Origin: Yoonia sp. GPGPB17
Lineage (GTDB): Bacteria > Pseudomonadota > Alphaproteobacteria > Rhodobacterales > Rhodobacteraceae
NCBI RefSeq assembly: GCF_037892195.1
Contig: NZ_JATACI010000002.1
Location: forward strand, 2,976,001-3,040,000
Direction: 5' to 3'
DNA: 64,000 nt
Under the pieces are notes generated by a model, which was given only the letters and a program-made list of their open reading frames with translations, ran no database searches and was not told where the DNA came from. A program made the translations under genes and the position numbers. Shown in pieces: positions 16,800 to 26,088 of this stretch (the stretch's first letter is position 1; the number at the start of each line of letters is the position of its first letter).

Positions 16800-17819
16800 A
16801 TGAAAAAAACCGCATTTTACGGCGCACTCACTGTTGCTGGCTTTGCTGCAAGCATGGCTTCGGCTGCAACATTGGATGACGTCAAAGAGCGTGGCGTATT
16901 GAACTGTGGCGTAACAACTGGCCTTGTCGGCTTTGCATCACCTGATGCGAACGGCGTTTGGGATGGTTTTGACGTTGGCGTATGCCGCGCGGTTGCTGCT
17001 GCTGTTCTGGGCGACAGCGACGCTGTTGAGTTCGTTCCAACAACCGGTAAGACACGCTTTACAGCGCTGGCTTCGGGCGAGATCGACATGCTGGCGCGTA
17101 ACACCACATGGACATTCAGCCGTGACGTCGACCTGAAGTTCGAATTTGTTGGCATCAACTACTACGATGGTCAGGGCTTCCTGGTCCCACGTGACCTTGG
17201 TGTGTCTTCTGCAAAAGAACTCGATGGTGCGACTGTCTGCATCCAGACGGGTACGACGACAGAGCTGAACCTGGCGGATTACTTCCGCTCCAACAACATC
17301 AGCTACGAGCCTGTGCCAATTGAAACGAACGCCGAAGGTCAGCAGCAGTATCTTGCTGGTGCATGCGACGTTTACACAACTGACGCTTCCGGTCTGGCTG
17401 CGACACGTGCAGCCTTCGAAAACCCGGACGATCACATCGTTCTGCCGGAAATCGTCTCAAAAGAGCCACTCGGCCCGCTTGTCCGCCACGGCGACAATGA
17501 TTGGGGCGACGTTGTGCGCTGGACATTGAACGCACTGATCGCTGCTGAAGAGCTGGGTGTCACATCTGCAAACATCGAAGAGCTGGCAGCTGCACCGACT
17601 GGCAACCCAGAAGTCAACCGCCTGCTGGGTACCGAAGGTGAACTGGGCGCAATGCTGGGTCTGGACGCGAACTGGGCGATGATGGCGATTGCTGCGGGTG
17701 GTAACTACGGCGAGCTGTTCGAAAAGAACATCGGCGAGAACACACCAATCGGTCTGGCACGCGGTCTGAACGCGCAGTGGACAGACGGTGGTCTGCTCTA
17801 CTCCCCACCATTCCGTTAA
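16800..17819 (+). CDS. aapJ: general L-amino acid ABC transporter, periplasmic binding protein AapJ
   Basis: A 339-residue SBP_bac_3-type protein. The signal peptide MKKTAFYGALTVAGFAASMASA is at residues 1-22; mature sequence begins with ATLDDVKERGVLNCGV, and EFVPTTGKTRFTALASGEIDML and the ARNTTWTFSRD segment are typical AapJ/BztA. GAGGTAAAA lies directly ahead of ATG 16800; an in-frame ATG at 16707 is too far upstream of the signal peptide. A strong hairpin separates it from aapQ, as expected for an abundant binding protein. AapJQMP imports a broad range of L-amino acids. Confidence 0.95.
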   Translation: MKKTAFYGALTVAGFAASMASAATLDDVKERGVLNCGVTTGLVGFASPDANGVWDGFDVGVCRAVAAAVLGDSDAVEFVPTTGKTRFTALASGEIDMLARNTTWTFSRDVDLKFEFVGINYYDGQGFLVPRDLGVSSAKELDGATVCIQTGTTTELNLADYFRSNNISYEPVPIETNAEGQQQYLAGACDVYTTDASGLAATRAAFENPDDHIVLPEIVSKEPLGPLVRHGDNDWGDVVRWTLNALIAAEELGVTSANIEELAAAPTGNPEVNRLLGTEGELGAMLGLDANWAMMAIAAGGNYGELFEKNIGENTPIGLARGLNAQWTDGGLLYSPPFR

Positions 17820-17836
17820 GGATAGCTACTAGGAAC

Positions 17837-17864
17837 AAAGGGCGCGGTTACGACCGCGCCCTTT
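17837..17864 (+). promoter_or_regulatory. strong hairpin between aapJ and aapQ
   Basis: AAAGGGCGCGGT (17837-17848), loop TACG, ACCGCGCCCTTT (17853-17864) is a perfect 12-bp stem ending in TTT. It is positioned to protect the aapJ message and reduce read-through into the permease genes, a common arrangement in binding-protein operons. Confidence 0.7.
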
Positions 17865-17946
17865 CACTAAGACGACCATAAAATCGGTGCCAACGAGTTG
17901 CATAAGCAACCAGCCTACTAAGCGCCGTAGCAACGGGGAATATATA

Positions 17947-19165
17947 ATGACGTCGGTCACAGACCCACCACAGGGGTCGTTCCGCCTGTCGATGCTCATC
18001 AACGACACGCGTTATCGATCCTACACCTTCCAATTCATCGCACTGGTGCTGCTGATCGCCTTTATGGCGTATCTGGGTATCAATCTGGTGCGCAACCTTG
18101 CGGCCCAAGGCCTAAACATCTCGTTCGGCTTCCTTGGCGATCCGGCGGGCTATGACATCAACCAACGCCCTATCGAATACGACAGCCAGTCGTCCCATCT
18201 GCGGGCTGCGATGGTGGGTATCCTTAATACGCTGATTGTAGCCTTCTTGGCCTGTGTAACCGCAACCATCTTTGGTGTGATCGCGGGTGTCCTGCGGCTG
18301 TCCAACAACTGGGTGGTCCGCAAGCTGATGTCGATCTATGTTGAGATCTTCCGGAACATTCCCGTTCTGATCTGGATCATTATCATCTTTTCGATCATGA
18401 CGGTCAGCATGCTCGGCACCGCGCGCGTTCCGAGGCGACAATGCAACATCCAGTATGTTGTTCGACTCGTTCGCCTTTACGAACCGGGGTGTGTATTCAC
18501 CAGCGCCCGTCATTGACGGTGTAAGTGGCTGGATTGTCATTGCGGTCTTCATCGCCTCAATCATTGGTATCTTCGCTTATCGCAGATATGCCACGAGGAA
18601 GCTGTATGATACGGGTCAGCTTTTGCCGATGCTGTGGCCGTCTGTGGCCCTTTTCTTTGTGCCGACGGTCCTTGTGTACTTCATCCTCGGGCGTCCGATC
18701 ACATTGGACTACCCTTCACTGCAAGGCTTTAACTTCCAGGGCGGGCTGCATTTACGGGGCTCACTGATTGCGCTTTGGTTCGCGCTGGCGATCTATACCG
18801 GTGCCTTTATCGCGGAAAACGTGCGGGCCGGTATTCAGGCGATCTCAAAAGGCCAGACCGAGGCTGCGGCCTCGCTGGGGCTGCGCCCGGGCCGGATCAT
18901 GAACCTTGTGATCCTGCCACAGGCATTGCGGGTTATCATTCCACCGCTGATTTCGCAGTATCTGAACATCACCAAGAACAGCTCTCTGGCGATTGCTGTG
19001 GGCTACATGGATGTCACGTCCACACTGGGTGGGATCACCCTGAACCAGACGGGCCGCGCGATCGAATGCATCCTGCTATTGATGTTGTTCTATCTGACAA
19101 TTTCGCTGCTGATCTCAGCTGTGATGAACGTCTACAACAACTCTGTTAAGCTGAAGGAGCGCTGA
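17947..19165 (+). CDS. aapQ: amino acid ABC transporter permease AapQ, frameshifted as read
   Basis: The N-terminal part starts at ATG 17947 (MTSVTDPPQGSFRLSML) and reads in one frame to about 18411; the remainder (APRAFRGDNATSSMLFDSFAFT) reads one base over to TGA at 19163-19165. The family has PAPRAFRG at the junction, so ATGCTCGGCACCG (18409-18421) probably carries an extra T. Corrected length is 405 residues, normal for AapQ/BztB. The C-terminal half has the HisM-type EAA loop (GQTEAAASLGLRPGRIMNLVILPQ) that contacts AapP. Two bases separate it from aapM. Confidence 0.9.
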
Positions 19166-19166
19166 T

Positions 19167-20459
19167 ATGTCAGATAACAACTCAGTCGCTTTCGTCCGTA
19201 CAGAAACCCTGCCAGAGCTGCCGCCACCGGCCAGCGAAGCGGGAGCCATTAAGTGGGCGCGCGAGAATCTCTTCTCAAGCATTCCAAGCGGTATCCTGAC
19301 GCTGGTGTCGCTTTATGTGATCTATCAGTTGGTGACCTTTGTCGCCCCTTGGATGATCAACGGCATCTGGAACACAAACTCTCTCGCGGAATGTCGGGAG
19401 GTTCTGGATGGTGCCACAGGTGCTTGCTTCTCTGTGATTTCAGAGCGTTGGAACCAGTTATTGTTCGGGTTTAGCTACCCGGTTGAGCATTACTGGCGTC
19501 CGGGTTTGGCTTTCATCCTACTGTTTGCAGCCGCAGCGCCGGTCATGTTCTTTGACCTGCCACGCAAGCTGTTGATCTTCACGGGTCTTTATCCTTTCAT
19601 CGCCTATTGGCTGATTTGGGGTGGCACGATCTTTACTCCGCTGTTCGCGCTTGCGGGCATTGTCGTGGGCTATCTGGTCTACACACGCTACGTGAAAGAC
19701 AGCTTTGCAATGGGCTTCTTAGGGGGCGTGATTGCAGCGTTTATCGCGTGGTATATCGGTGGGTTCATCGTAGGGGCCATCGCCCCGGAAGAGCCATTCC
19801 TTGAAGCCGTCCAATCGCGGAACATGGGTGGCTTTATGCTGAACATGATCCTTGGTGTGGTCTGTGTGTCGCTGTCGCTCCCCTTGGGTATCGTGCTGGC
19901 GCTGGGCCGTCAGTCGGATATGCCAATCATCAAGTGGATTTGCGTGATCTTCATCGAGTTCATCCGTGGCGTGCCGCTGATCACATTGCTTTTCGTGGCA
20001 AACGTGGTTTTGGCGTTCTTCCTGCCACCGGGCACGACATTCGACCTGATCTTGCGCGTGATTATCATGATCACCATGTTCTCGGCCGCTTATATCGCCG
20101 AGGTGATCCGGGGTGGTTTGGCCGCTTTGCCCAAGGGCCAGTACGAGGCTGCTGACAGTCTCGGTCTGGATTATGCGCAGGCGATGCGCCTGATCATCCT
20201 GCCGCAAGCGCTCAAGATCTCGATCCCGGGCATCGTGAACGTCGCGGTGGGTCTGTTCAAGGATACCACGCTGGTTTCGGTTATTTCGATGTTCGATCTG
20301 GTCGGCATGATCCGCGGTCCCATTCTGTCGTCCACCGACTGGAACGGTGTGTACTGGGAGCTGTTCATGGCAGCCTCGGTTCTGTTCTTCGTCGTCTGCT
20401 ACGGCATTTCACAATACTCACAATGGTTGGAGCGCAGGCTCGCAACCGACCACCGATAG
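19167..20459 (+). CDS. aapM: amino acid ABC transporter permease AapM
   Basis: A 430-residue inner-membrane permease, the usual AapM/BztC size, with a soluble N-terminus, about eight to ten hydrophobic segments and the EAA loop YEAADSLGLDYAQAMRLIIL near residue 325. It forms a heterodimeric channel with AapQ. It starts two bases after aapQ and is followed by AGGAGG ahead of aapP, so the three genes are one unit. Confidence 0.95.
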   Translation: MSDNNSVAFVRTETLPELPPPASEAGAIKWARENLFSSIPSGILTLVSLYVIYQLVTFVAPWMINGIWNTNSLAECREVLDGATGACFSVISERWNQLLFGFSYPVEHYWRPGLAFILLFAAAAPVMFFDLPRKLLIFTGLYPFIAYWLIWGGTIFTPLFALAGIVVGYLVYTRYVKDSFAMGFLGGVIAAFIAWYIGGFIVGAIAPEEPFLEAVQSRNMGGFMLNMILGVVCVSLSLPLGIVLALGRQSDMPIIKWICVIFIEFIRGVPLITLLFVANVVLAFFLPPGTTFDLILRVIIMITMFSAAYIAEVIRGGLAALPKGQYEAADSLGLDYAQAMRLIILPQALKISIPGIVNVAVGLFKDTTLVSVISMFDLVGMIRGPILSSTDWNGVYWELFMAASVLFFVVCYGISQYSQWLERRLATDHR

Positions 20460-20471
20460 GAGGCTTATACT

Positions 20472-21239
20472 ATGGCCGAAGCAACACAAATGAGAGTCTC
20501 TGACGAGCTGGCGATTACCATTGAGAATATGAATAAATGGTATGGCTCGTTTCACGTGCTCCGCGACATTGACCTGTCGGTGTATCAGGGCGAGCGGATC
20601 GTGATCTGCGGCCCATCCGGGTCCGGCAAATCCACGTTGATCCGCTGCATCAACGCGCTGGAGGAACACCAGCAAGGCAAAATCACCGTGGACGGCACAT
20701 TGCTGTCCTCGGACCTCAAGAACATCGACAAAATCCGGTCAGAGGTTGGCATGTGCTTTCAGCACTTCAACCTGTTCCCGCATCTGACGATCCTTGAGAA
20801 CTGCACGCTGGCCCCGATCTGGGTGCGTAAAACGCCAAAGAAGGAAGCTGAAGAAACGGCGATGCACTTCCTTGAGAAGGTCAAGATCCCCGAGCAGGCC
20901 GACAAGTACCCCGGCCAGCTGTCCGGTGGTCAGCAGCAGCGTGTGGCGATTGCCCGCTCGCTTTGCATGAAGCCACGCATCATGTTGTTTGACGAACCGA
21001 CATCGGCGCTTGACCCGGAAATGATCAAAGAGGTGTTGGACACCATGATCTCATTGGCCGAGGAAGGCATGACCATGCTGTGCGTGACGCACGAGATGGG
21101 TTTTGCCCGTCAGGTGGCGAACCGCGTGATCTTTATGGACCAGGGCCAGATCGTCGAACAGAACGAGCCAGAAGAGTTCTTTAACAACCCCAAGTCCGAC
21201 CGGACACAGTTGTTCCTGAGCCAGATTTTGGGTCACTAA
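20472..21239 (+). CDS. aapP: amino acid ABC transporter ATP-binding protein AapP
   Basis: A 255-residue ABC ATPase. Walker [14 protein letters not shown] is at about residue 47, the signature [14 protein letters not shown] at about 153 and Walker [15 protein letters not shown] at about 174, with the switch histidine in [10 protein letters not shown]. It energises AapJQM uptake. AGGAGG lies upstream at 20459-20464. A strong terminator follows, closing the operon. Confidence 0.97.
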   Translation: MAEATQMRVSDELAITIENMNKWYGSFHVLRDIDLSVYQGERIVICGPSGSGKSTLIRCINALEEHQQGKITVDGTLLSSDLKNIDKIRSEVGMCFQHFNLFPHLTILENCTLAPIWVRKTPKKEAEETAMHFLEKVKIPEQADKYPGQLSGGQQQRVAIARSLCMKPRIMLFDEPTSALDPEMIKEVLDTMISLAEEGMTMLCVTHEMGFARQVANRVIFMDQGQIVEQNEPEEFFNNPKSDRTQLFLSQILGH

Positions 21240-21262
21240 CACGCGCCAACTGGCGCAATGAG

Positions 21263-21290
21263 AAAGCCCCGGTTCTTCCGGGGCTTTTTT
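21263..21290 (+). terminator. intrinsic terminator after aapP
   Basis: AAAGCCCCGG (21263-21272), loop TTCTT, CCGGGGCTTT (21278-21287) and continued T's to 21290: a 10-bp perfect stem with a T6 run. A smaller palindrome GCGCCAACTGGCGC precedes it at 21243-21256. Confidence 0.85.
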
Positions 21291-21333
21291 GCAGATGGAT
21301 TAAGGTTATGGCCGCTGCGAAGCTTATCCGCTG

Positions 21334-21636
21334 TCAGTTCAGCCTGACTTTGGCCAAAAGCTTCTTCCCGAAATAGGCATTGCTCCCACCGTTGCGCGCG
21401 ATGCAAGGCGTCATTTTGAGCAAGATGCCAAACTGTTCGTTCGGATCATCGCAGCGAATGATGGTGTAGTCGCACAAGCGCTGCGGAACATCGTGTTGCG
21501 TATCGTAGATGAGGTCAAATTTGTCCCAAACATCTGCGTATTTCCATGCATCGACGAGGGATTTGAAACCGATGTTGTCTGTGATTGTCGTAGGCTGGTT
21601 TGTATTGGTCAAAGTTATTTCTCTTTGTTTGTTCAT
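21334..21636 (-). CDS. hypothetical protein, 100 residues
   Basis: A single frame from ATG 21636 to the stop at 21334, encoding a soluble protein with aromatic-rich text (LVDAWKYADVWDKFDLIYD) and two cysteines. I recognise no family. It lies alone after the aap terminator on the opposite strand, and no convincing ribosome binding site precedes the ATG, so the start is uncertain. The protein-like residue composition is the main support. Confidence 0.4.
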   Translation of the reverse strand: MNKQREITLTNTNQPTTITDNIGFKSLVDAWKYADVWDKFDLIYDTQHDVPQRLCDYTIIRCDDPNEQFGILLKMTPCIARNGGSNAYFGKKLLAKVRLN

Positions 21637-21751
21637 ATCGCTAAGCGCGAAGGGCCTCAGCTTCCTCTTCTATCGTCACGGATCGTACACACCAAAAACA
21701 AATAAACAGTTACCGCTGAATGGGTGGAAATGCGCCGATGACAATGGCGCT

Positions 21752-21946
21752 TTAGTGGCGATCAGATAGCGAAACGGGGTCACCGTTGGGTTCATTGCTG
21801 CGCTCCATCAGCACCCGCAAAGTCGGGATCGTGATTGGCTGCGTGTCTGGGCTCACTGCTGTTGGTAGTGATCTGACAGAGCCGAACTTGGGAAAAATGG
21901 ACTGGTAACCTAGAGACCCGATCAGATGGCTAAGTGCTTTAACCAT
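21752..21946 (-). CDS. hypothetical small protein, 64 residues
   Basis: Starts at ATG 21946 behind a strong GGAGGA ribosome binding site (reverse strand text TATGGAGGAATCACATG), which is the best evidence that it is translated. The protein begins MVKALSHLIGSLGYQSIFPKF and is otherwise Pro/Ser/Thr-rich with no membrane segment. No family is recognised. Confidence 0.45.
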   Translation of the reverse strand: MVKALSHLIGSLGYQSIFPKFGSVRSLPTAVSPDTQPITIPTLRVLMERSNEPNGDPVSLSDRH

Positions 21947-22055
21947 GTGATTCCTCCATATGTCCTTCTCTTATAGCCATGCTTTCCGTTTGTGACAAAG
22001 GCCAAATACAACTCCGCGTTGCGGAAGCCCGTTTCGATGCATGGCGGGTTGTTCG

Positions 22056-22583
22056 TTAGTCAATGTCCTGGCCGGAGGTCCCAATCAAATCACGCGGTAC
22101 CACGAACGCCTCACACCGTCCGGTACGAGGTTGAACCTCGGCCCATCTGGTTACATCAAAATCAATCACCGTACTCGCGCAGGTCGGGTAGTCACTGAAC
22201 CGGCGGTGTGCAGGCGCCGCTTGGACCAATGCGTTTGCCAGCATGCCAATCCCGGGGTTGTGACCAATGACAGCAACTGTCTGATCGGTTTGCTTTCGCA
22301 CCATGTCGAGGATCGTATCCGGTGCCGCATGGTAGATGCCCCCAGAGAGACGCAGGTTTGGCCTGGAGCCGAGCGCCGTCAAGATCAGGTCTGCGGTTTC
22401 TTGTGTCCGGGTTGCGTCCGAGCAGAGCACCAGATCTGGCATATATCCTTGCTCAGCCATCCATGTCCCAATTGCCGTAGCAGAGGCGTGCCCGCGTTTG
22501 TTCAGCACCCGTGCATGATCATCGGCAAAGGGATCGCTCCAACTGGATTTTGCATGGCGGATCAGGATCAGGCGCAAGGTCAC
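22056..22583 (-). CDS. SixA-like histidine phosphatase
   Basis: A 175-residue histidine phosphatase superfamily protein. I start at GTG 22583, eight bases after GGAGG (CATATGGAGGCCTTCTTGTG) and four bases into the upstream gene's stop, giving MTLRLILIRHAKSSW. The RHA catalytic motif is at residues 9-11 and the second histidine is in VIGHNPGIGMLA. Proteins of this small branch act on phosphohistidine or small phosphate esters; the substrate is not predictable here. It overlaps the Fe-S protein gene, so the two are coupled. Confidence 0.85.
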   Translation of the reverse strand: MTLRLILIRHAKSSWSDPFADDHARVLNKRGHASATAIGTWMAEQGYMPDLVLCSDATRTQETADLILTALGSRPNLRLSGGIYHAAPDTILDMVRKQTDQTVAVIGHNPGIGMLANALVQAAPAHRRFSDYPTCASTVIDFDVTRWAEVQPRTGRCEAFVVPRDLIGTSGQDID

Positions 22584-23191
22584 AAGAAGGCCTCCATATG
22601 GAATGCGGCTTGGGCGGGCAAGCGGGTGCCTTGGCCCACAGGGCACGCGCGGCGCGCGAGGCATCCTGCGGTCCGGCAGTCAGTGCCAGCCGGTGAGGCT
22701 ATATGAGCTTTGCAAGCGGCGACGTCGTAGCCGTCGTTGAATGCGCCCACAGGACAGGCGGTGGCACAGGGTTTGGCGCAGGACAGGCAGGGTTGGGGGC
22801 CGGTCCCGACCTTAGCGGGTTTCTGCCACCGCAGCGCACCGCGGAACGATGTGAACAGCCCTGTTTCATCGTGGACCAGAAACCCGATCGGTGATGCCCA
22901 GAACCGCCCGGTCTGCTTGGCCCATGTGAAAAATGGCGCGTAGGGCGGGCCGCCGAAAGGGAACAGCGGTTCTGCATCCAGCATCTCGGCAACCTGTGTG
23001 ACGACGCGTAAGGACCATCGGTCCAGCGGGTGCACTGCGCCGTCTTTGAATTCCTGGCTGTCGCGAAAAATGGACCAAAAGCGTGGCTCATCGGGGCCAA
23101 TCAAAGTGATCGTCTGTTCACCGTCCGGGCAATCCCCCAATCGCTGCAACCCGAAAGGGTACAAAGCATCACTCAAAGCGTCGCGTGTCAT
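22580..23191 (-). CDS. ferredoxin-like 4Fe-4S protein
   Basis: A 203-residue protein with a C-terminal cluster-binding motif CLSCAKPCATACPVGAF (C-x2-C-x3-C-x3-CP) and further cysteines downstream (CKAHIA, DCRTAGCLARRACPVG), enough for one to two [4Fe-4S] clusters. The N-terminal 120 residues (FGGPPYAPFFTWAKQTG) have no metal motif that I recognise; the layout recalls QueG-like or nitroreductase-linked ferredoxin proteins common in Rhodobacteraceae. It is first in a two-gene unit with the phosphatase. Function unknown. Confidence 0.75.
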   Translation of the reverse strand: MTRDALSDALYPFGLQRLGDCPDGEQTITLIGPDEPRFWSIFRDSQEFKDGAVHPLDRWSLRVVTQVAEMLDAEPLFPFGGPPYAPFFTWAKQTGRFWASPIGFLVHDETGLFTSFRGALRWQKPAKVGTGPQPCLSCAKPCATACPVGAFNDGYDVAACKAHIASPAGTDCRTAGCLARRACPVGQGTRLPAQAAFHMEAFL

Positions 23192-23230
23192 GCGGATGAC
23201 TTTAGACCCTGCGGGTCGGAATGCCAGAGC

Positions 23231-23749
23231 CTAGCGTCGGCGCCAGAGCCGAGGCATCCGATTGATGTCTGTTGCGCCGCCTACCGTCGCTTCAAAACGC
23301 AAGGTATCGCCCGCGCATTCAAACCAGCCAATGCCGCCGCCACCCAGCCCGGTATCTGATGAAAATGGAATCTCCATCATTTGGCCAAGCACATCGGCGG
23401 ACCCCACCAGATTGTAGTCGTTTACTGCAGCCATGAAGGTGTTGTCGGCGGCGTCCAGCAGGCCAGCGCTATATCCAACAACTTTCACATCCATAGGCGG
23501 GACGTTGGGCACCTGCACGTTGATGATCATATCATCCGCGAGCAGTGTAAAGCGCCCGTCAGCGGCAATCTGCATGGACACTTCGCCGTTCACAGGTGTC
23601 GCGGTCCCTTGCATCTGCAACGCCATCATATCTGCAATATCGCGCATGTCGGCGATCCAGGTGTCGACCATGCATTCTTCGACCGCCGCAGTAGCAGGCA
23701 GGGCGATGGTCGCGATGCAAAAGGCGATGGTGGGGGTGATAGATTTCAT
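23231..23749 (-). CDS. hypothetical periplasmic protein
   Basis: A 172-residue protein from ATG 23749 (MKSITPTIAFCIATIALPATA), a clear signal peptide with an AxA site at about residues 19-21. GGAGGC lies upstream at the in-frame ATG 23761/23749 pair; the shorter start gives the better signal peptide. The mature part is acidic, Met-rich (DMMALQMQG) and has two cysteines (EECMV, WFECAG). It may be a lipocalin-like or META-type protein, but I do not recognise the family. Confidence 0.65.
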   Translation of the reverse strand: MKSITPTIAFCIATIALPATAAVEECMVDTWIADMRDIADMMALQMQGTATPVNGEVSMQIAADGRFTLLADDMIINVQVPNVPPMDVKVVGYSAGLLDAADNTFMAAVNDYNLVGSADVLGQMMEIPFSSDTGLGGGGIGWFECAGDTLRFEATVGGATDINRMPRLWRRR

Positions 23750-23811
23750 AGGAGCCTCCACTTTCCTGCCAAGATGCTAGCAGGTGAAGTCAGGGCGCCA
23801 AAGTAAGGATA

Positions 23812-24687
23812 TCACGACCTTGGTCTGCGGATCAGCGAACCTGCACCGTGATCGGTGAACAGCTCAAGCAGGCAGGCGTTGGGTGCGCGCCCGTCAAGGA
23901 TGACCACCGCGCGGACACCATCGTTCATTGCGGCCAATGCGGTTTCCGTCTTGGGGATCATGCCGCCCGCGATGGTGCCATCGGCGATAAGGTCAGGGAT
24001 AATCTTGGGGTCAATCTCGGTCAGGACTTCGCCTGATTTGTCCTTTACGCCCTCGACATCTGTCAGCAACAAAAGACGGTCGGCCTTCAGCGCGCCTGCT
24101 ATGGCCCCGGCGGCTGTATCGCCATTGATGTTAAAGGTCTCGCCATCACGGCCCATGCCAAGAGGGGCAATCACCGGGATTGCATGGGCGGCGTGCAGGT
24201 CGCGTAGGATGGTGGGGTCCACCGTCGAAGGCGTGCCGACAAAGCCGAGGTCCGCGTGCGTTTGCTTGCAGACAATCAGGTTGGCGTCCTTGCCCGACAG
24301 CCCAACCGCCTTGCCCCCTTCTTCGCAGATCGCTTGCACAAGGCGGTTGTTCACCTGACCGGAGAGCACCATTTCGACTACATCCATCGTCGCCTGATTG
24401 GTCACGCGCTTGCCATTCACGAACGTGGATTGGATATCCAGCTTGTCCAGCATTTCGTTGATCATTGGCCCGCCGCCATGGACGATCACTGGATTCAGCC
24501 CAACTTGCCGCATCAGTACCACGTCGCGGGCAAAGCCGCGCATGGCTTCATCGCTGCCCATGGCATGTCCGCCCAGTTTGATCACTACTGTCGCACCGGC
24601 ATAGCGCTGCATGTAGGGCAGGGCTTCGCTGAGGGTCCGGGCGGTGGCGATCCAATCACGGTTCATGTCTTGGGTCCTTGTCTTCAT
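23812..24687 (-). CDS. argB: acetylglutamate kinase
   Basis: A 291-residue ArgB, which phosphorylates N-acetylglutamate in the second step of arginine synthesis. Family motifs are [11 protein letters not shown] near residue 35, [15 protein letters not shown] near 68, [12 protein letters not shown] near 128 and [28 protein letters not shown]. The ATG 24687 overlaps the engB stop (24684-24686) by four bases; this engB-argB pairing is common in alphaproteobacteria. Confidence 0.96.
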   Translation of the reverse strand: MKTRTQDMNRDWIATARTLSEALPYMQRYAGATVVIKLGGHAMGSDEAMRGFARDVVLMRQVGLNPVIVHGGGPMINEMLDKLDIQSTFVNGKRVTNQATMDVVEMVLSGQVNNRLVQAICEEGGKAVGLSGKDANLIVCKQTHADLGFVGTPSTVDPTILRDLHAAHAIPVIAPLGMGRDGETFNINGDTAAGAIAGALKADRLLLLTDVEGVKDKSGEVLTEIDPKIIPDLIADGTIAGGMIPKTETALAAMNDGVRAVVILDGRAPNACLLELFTDHGAGSLIRRPRS

Positions 24688-25331
24688 TGGATGCCCGCAA
24701 TGACGGCGCGCAGCGTCTTGATGCCGTCGCCTTTCTCAGACGACGTTAGGATTAGTTCGGGAAAGGCGGCAGGGTGTTTGGTCAGTGCTGCGCGTGTTTT
24801 GTCGAGCGAGGCTTGCAGGGCATCGCCTTTCAGCTTGTCGACCTTGGTCATGACCACCTGAAAGGTGACCGCGGCGCTGTCGAGCAGTGACATGATTTCT
24901 TCGTCTACAGCCTTGGCCCCGTGCCGTGCGTCAATTAATACAAAAACCCGGCGCAGCGTTTGCCGCCCTTGCAGGTATTGTTTGAGCAACCGTTGCCATT
25001 TTTCGACGACTGCGACGGGTGCGTTGGCAAAGCCGTATCCGGGCAAATCGACCACATAGATGTCGCCTGCGGTGAAAAAGTTGATCTCTTGCGTGCGCCC
25101 TGGCGTGTTAGACGCGCGCGCCAAGCCCCTGCGTCCCGTCAGCGCGTTGATCAGGGATGATTTGCCGACGTTGGAACGGCCAGCAAAGCACACCTCGACC
25201 CGGTCCGCTGGTGGCAGCCCATCCATAGCGACGACGCCTTTGACAAAGTCGGTTTCACCCGCAAACAACAGGCGGCCTTTTTCGAGCGCTTGCGCGTCAG
25301 GCTCTTCCACTTCGGGAAAGCGCATCTCCAT
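24684..25331 (-). CDS. engB: ribosome biogenesis GTPase EngB (YsxC/YihA)
   Basis: A 215-residue TRAFAC GTPase. G1 is [17 protein letters not shown]3 DLPGYGFA, G4 MTKVDKLK and G5 SSEKGDG, all in order. It assists 50S maturation and is linked to division. I start at ATG 25331, one base after the MOSC gene stop; a longer in-frame ATG at 25355 would overlap that gene. An upstream TTTGAC-type signal is not apparent, so it is co-transcribed from yidC/MOSC. Confidence 0.95.
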   Translation of the reverse strand: MEMRFPEVEEPDAQALEKGRLLFAGETDFVKGVVAMDGLPPADRVEVCFAGRSNVGKSSLINALTGRRGLARASNTPGRTQEINFFTAGDIYVVDLPGYGFANAPVAVVEKWQRLLKQYLQGRQTLRRVFVLIDARHGAKAVDEEIMSLLDSAAVTFQVVMTKVDKLKGDALQASLDKTRAALTKHPAAFPELILTSSEKGDGIKTLRAVIAGIQ

Positions 25332-25332
25332 G

Positions 25333-26088
25333 TCAGACCACCTTTGCCGTGTCATTCGGGGTGACTTTACCGCCCTTGATCACCTTGGCATAGACGCCAA
25401 AATCCTGATGGTTCCAGCCGTCGCGCAAAGCGCCCAGCGTATCGGCGTCACGTTTGCCGGTGCGGGGGTTCGCCATCGTGTGCTTGCAGCGCTGGATTGG
25501 TTCCACGACATGCAAGATCGCTTCGCCGATCTGGACGTCTTTGCCTATCCATTCCAGCTCTTCCCAAGGCCCCGCACCATCAAGCCAGATGTTACCGCGC
25601 CAGCGCTCGATTTCGAGCGGGCGGCCCAGTTTCTGGGATACAGCATTGTGGCTGGACTGGGTCATGATGGATACGGAAGGGTAGTCACTGTCTGTCATCC
25701 CCCGATCAGGCACTTTCGCAAGCCCTGTTGGCTGGAACTTTTCTGGGGGGCAAAGTGGGCGGACCCATGCGATAAAGCGTGCCGCATCATCGCGATTGTC
25801 CGGGTTAAAGCTGATCTCGCCCAGCACGTCGTGACGCAGGTGCATGATACCTGTTGCCTCATCAAACCTTGCCCAGATACCGGCCAGTCCGGGCGTACTG
25901 ACCCCGATCATGAAGTTCCGACAGCTAACCCAAGCGGGGGTATCTGCGTCAAACTTGGATCGCTCATGCGTAACAGCCCACGCTCGATCCCAAGGCATCG
26001 TCTGCCCTGTGACCAGCGTCACCTGATCCAGCGCCTCGCGTCCGTGGCTTTTGATGGGGTGCCGCCACAGCGCGGCGACACGTGGCAT
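25333..26088 (-). CDS. MOSC domain-containing protein
   Basis: A 251-residue protein with an N-terminal beta-barrel (VAALWRHPIKSHGREAL) and a C-terminal MOSC domain with the conserved cysteine in PIQRCKHTMANPRTGKRDAD. MOSC proteins bind sulfur or molybdenum cofactor and carry out N-hydroxylated compound reduction in the mARC/YcbX/YiiM branch; the exact substrate here is open. It starts directly after the yidC stop (zero spacing), in the run yidC-MOSC-engB-argB. Confidence 0.88.
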   Translation of the reverse strand: MPRVAALWRHPIKSHGREALDQVTLVTGQTMPWDRAWAVTHERSKFDADTPAWVSCRNFMIGVSTPGLAGIWARFDEATGIMHLRHDVLGEISFNPDNRDDAARFIAWVRPLCPPEKFQPTGLAKVPDRGMTDSDYPSVSIMTQSSHNAVSQKLGRPLEIERWRGNIWLDGAGPWEELEWIGKDVQIGEAILHVVEPIQRCKHTMANPRTGKRDADTLGALRDGWNHQDFGVYAKVIKGGKVTPNDTAKVV

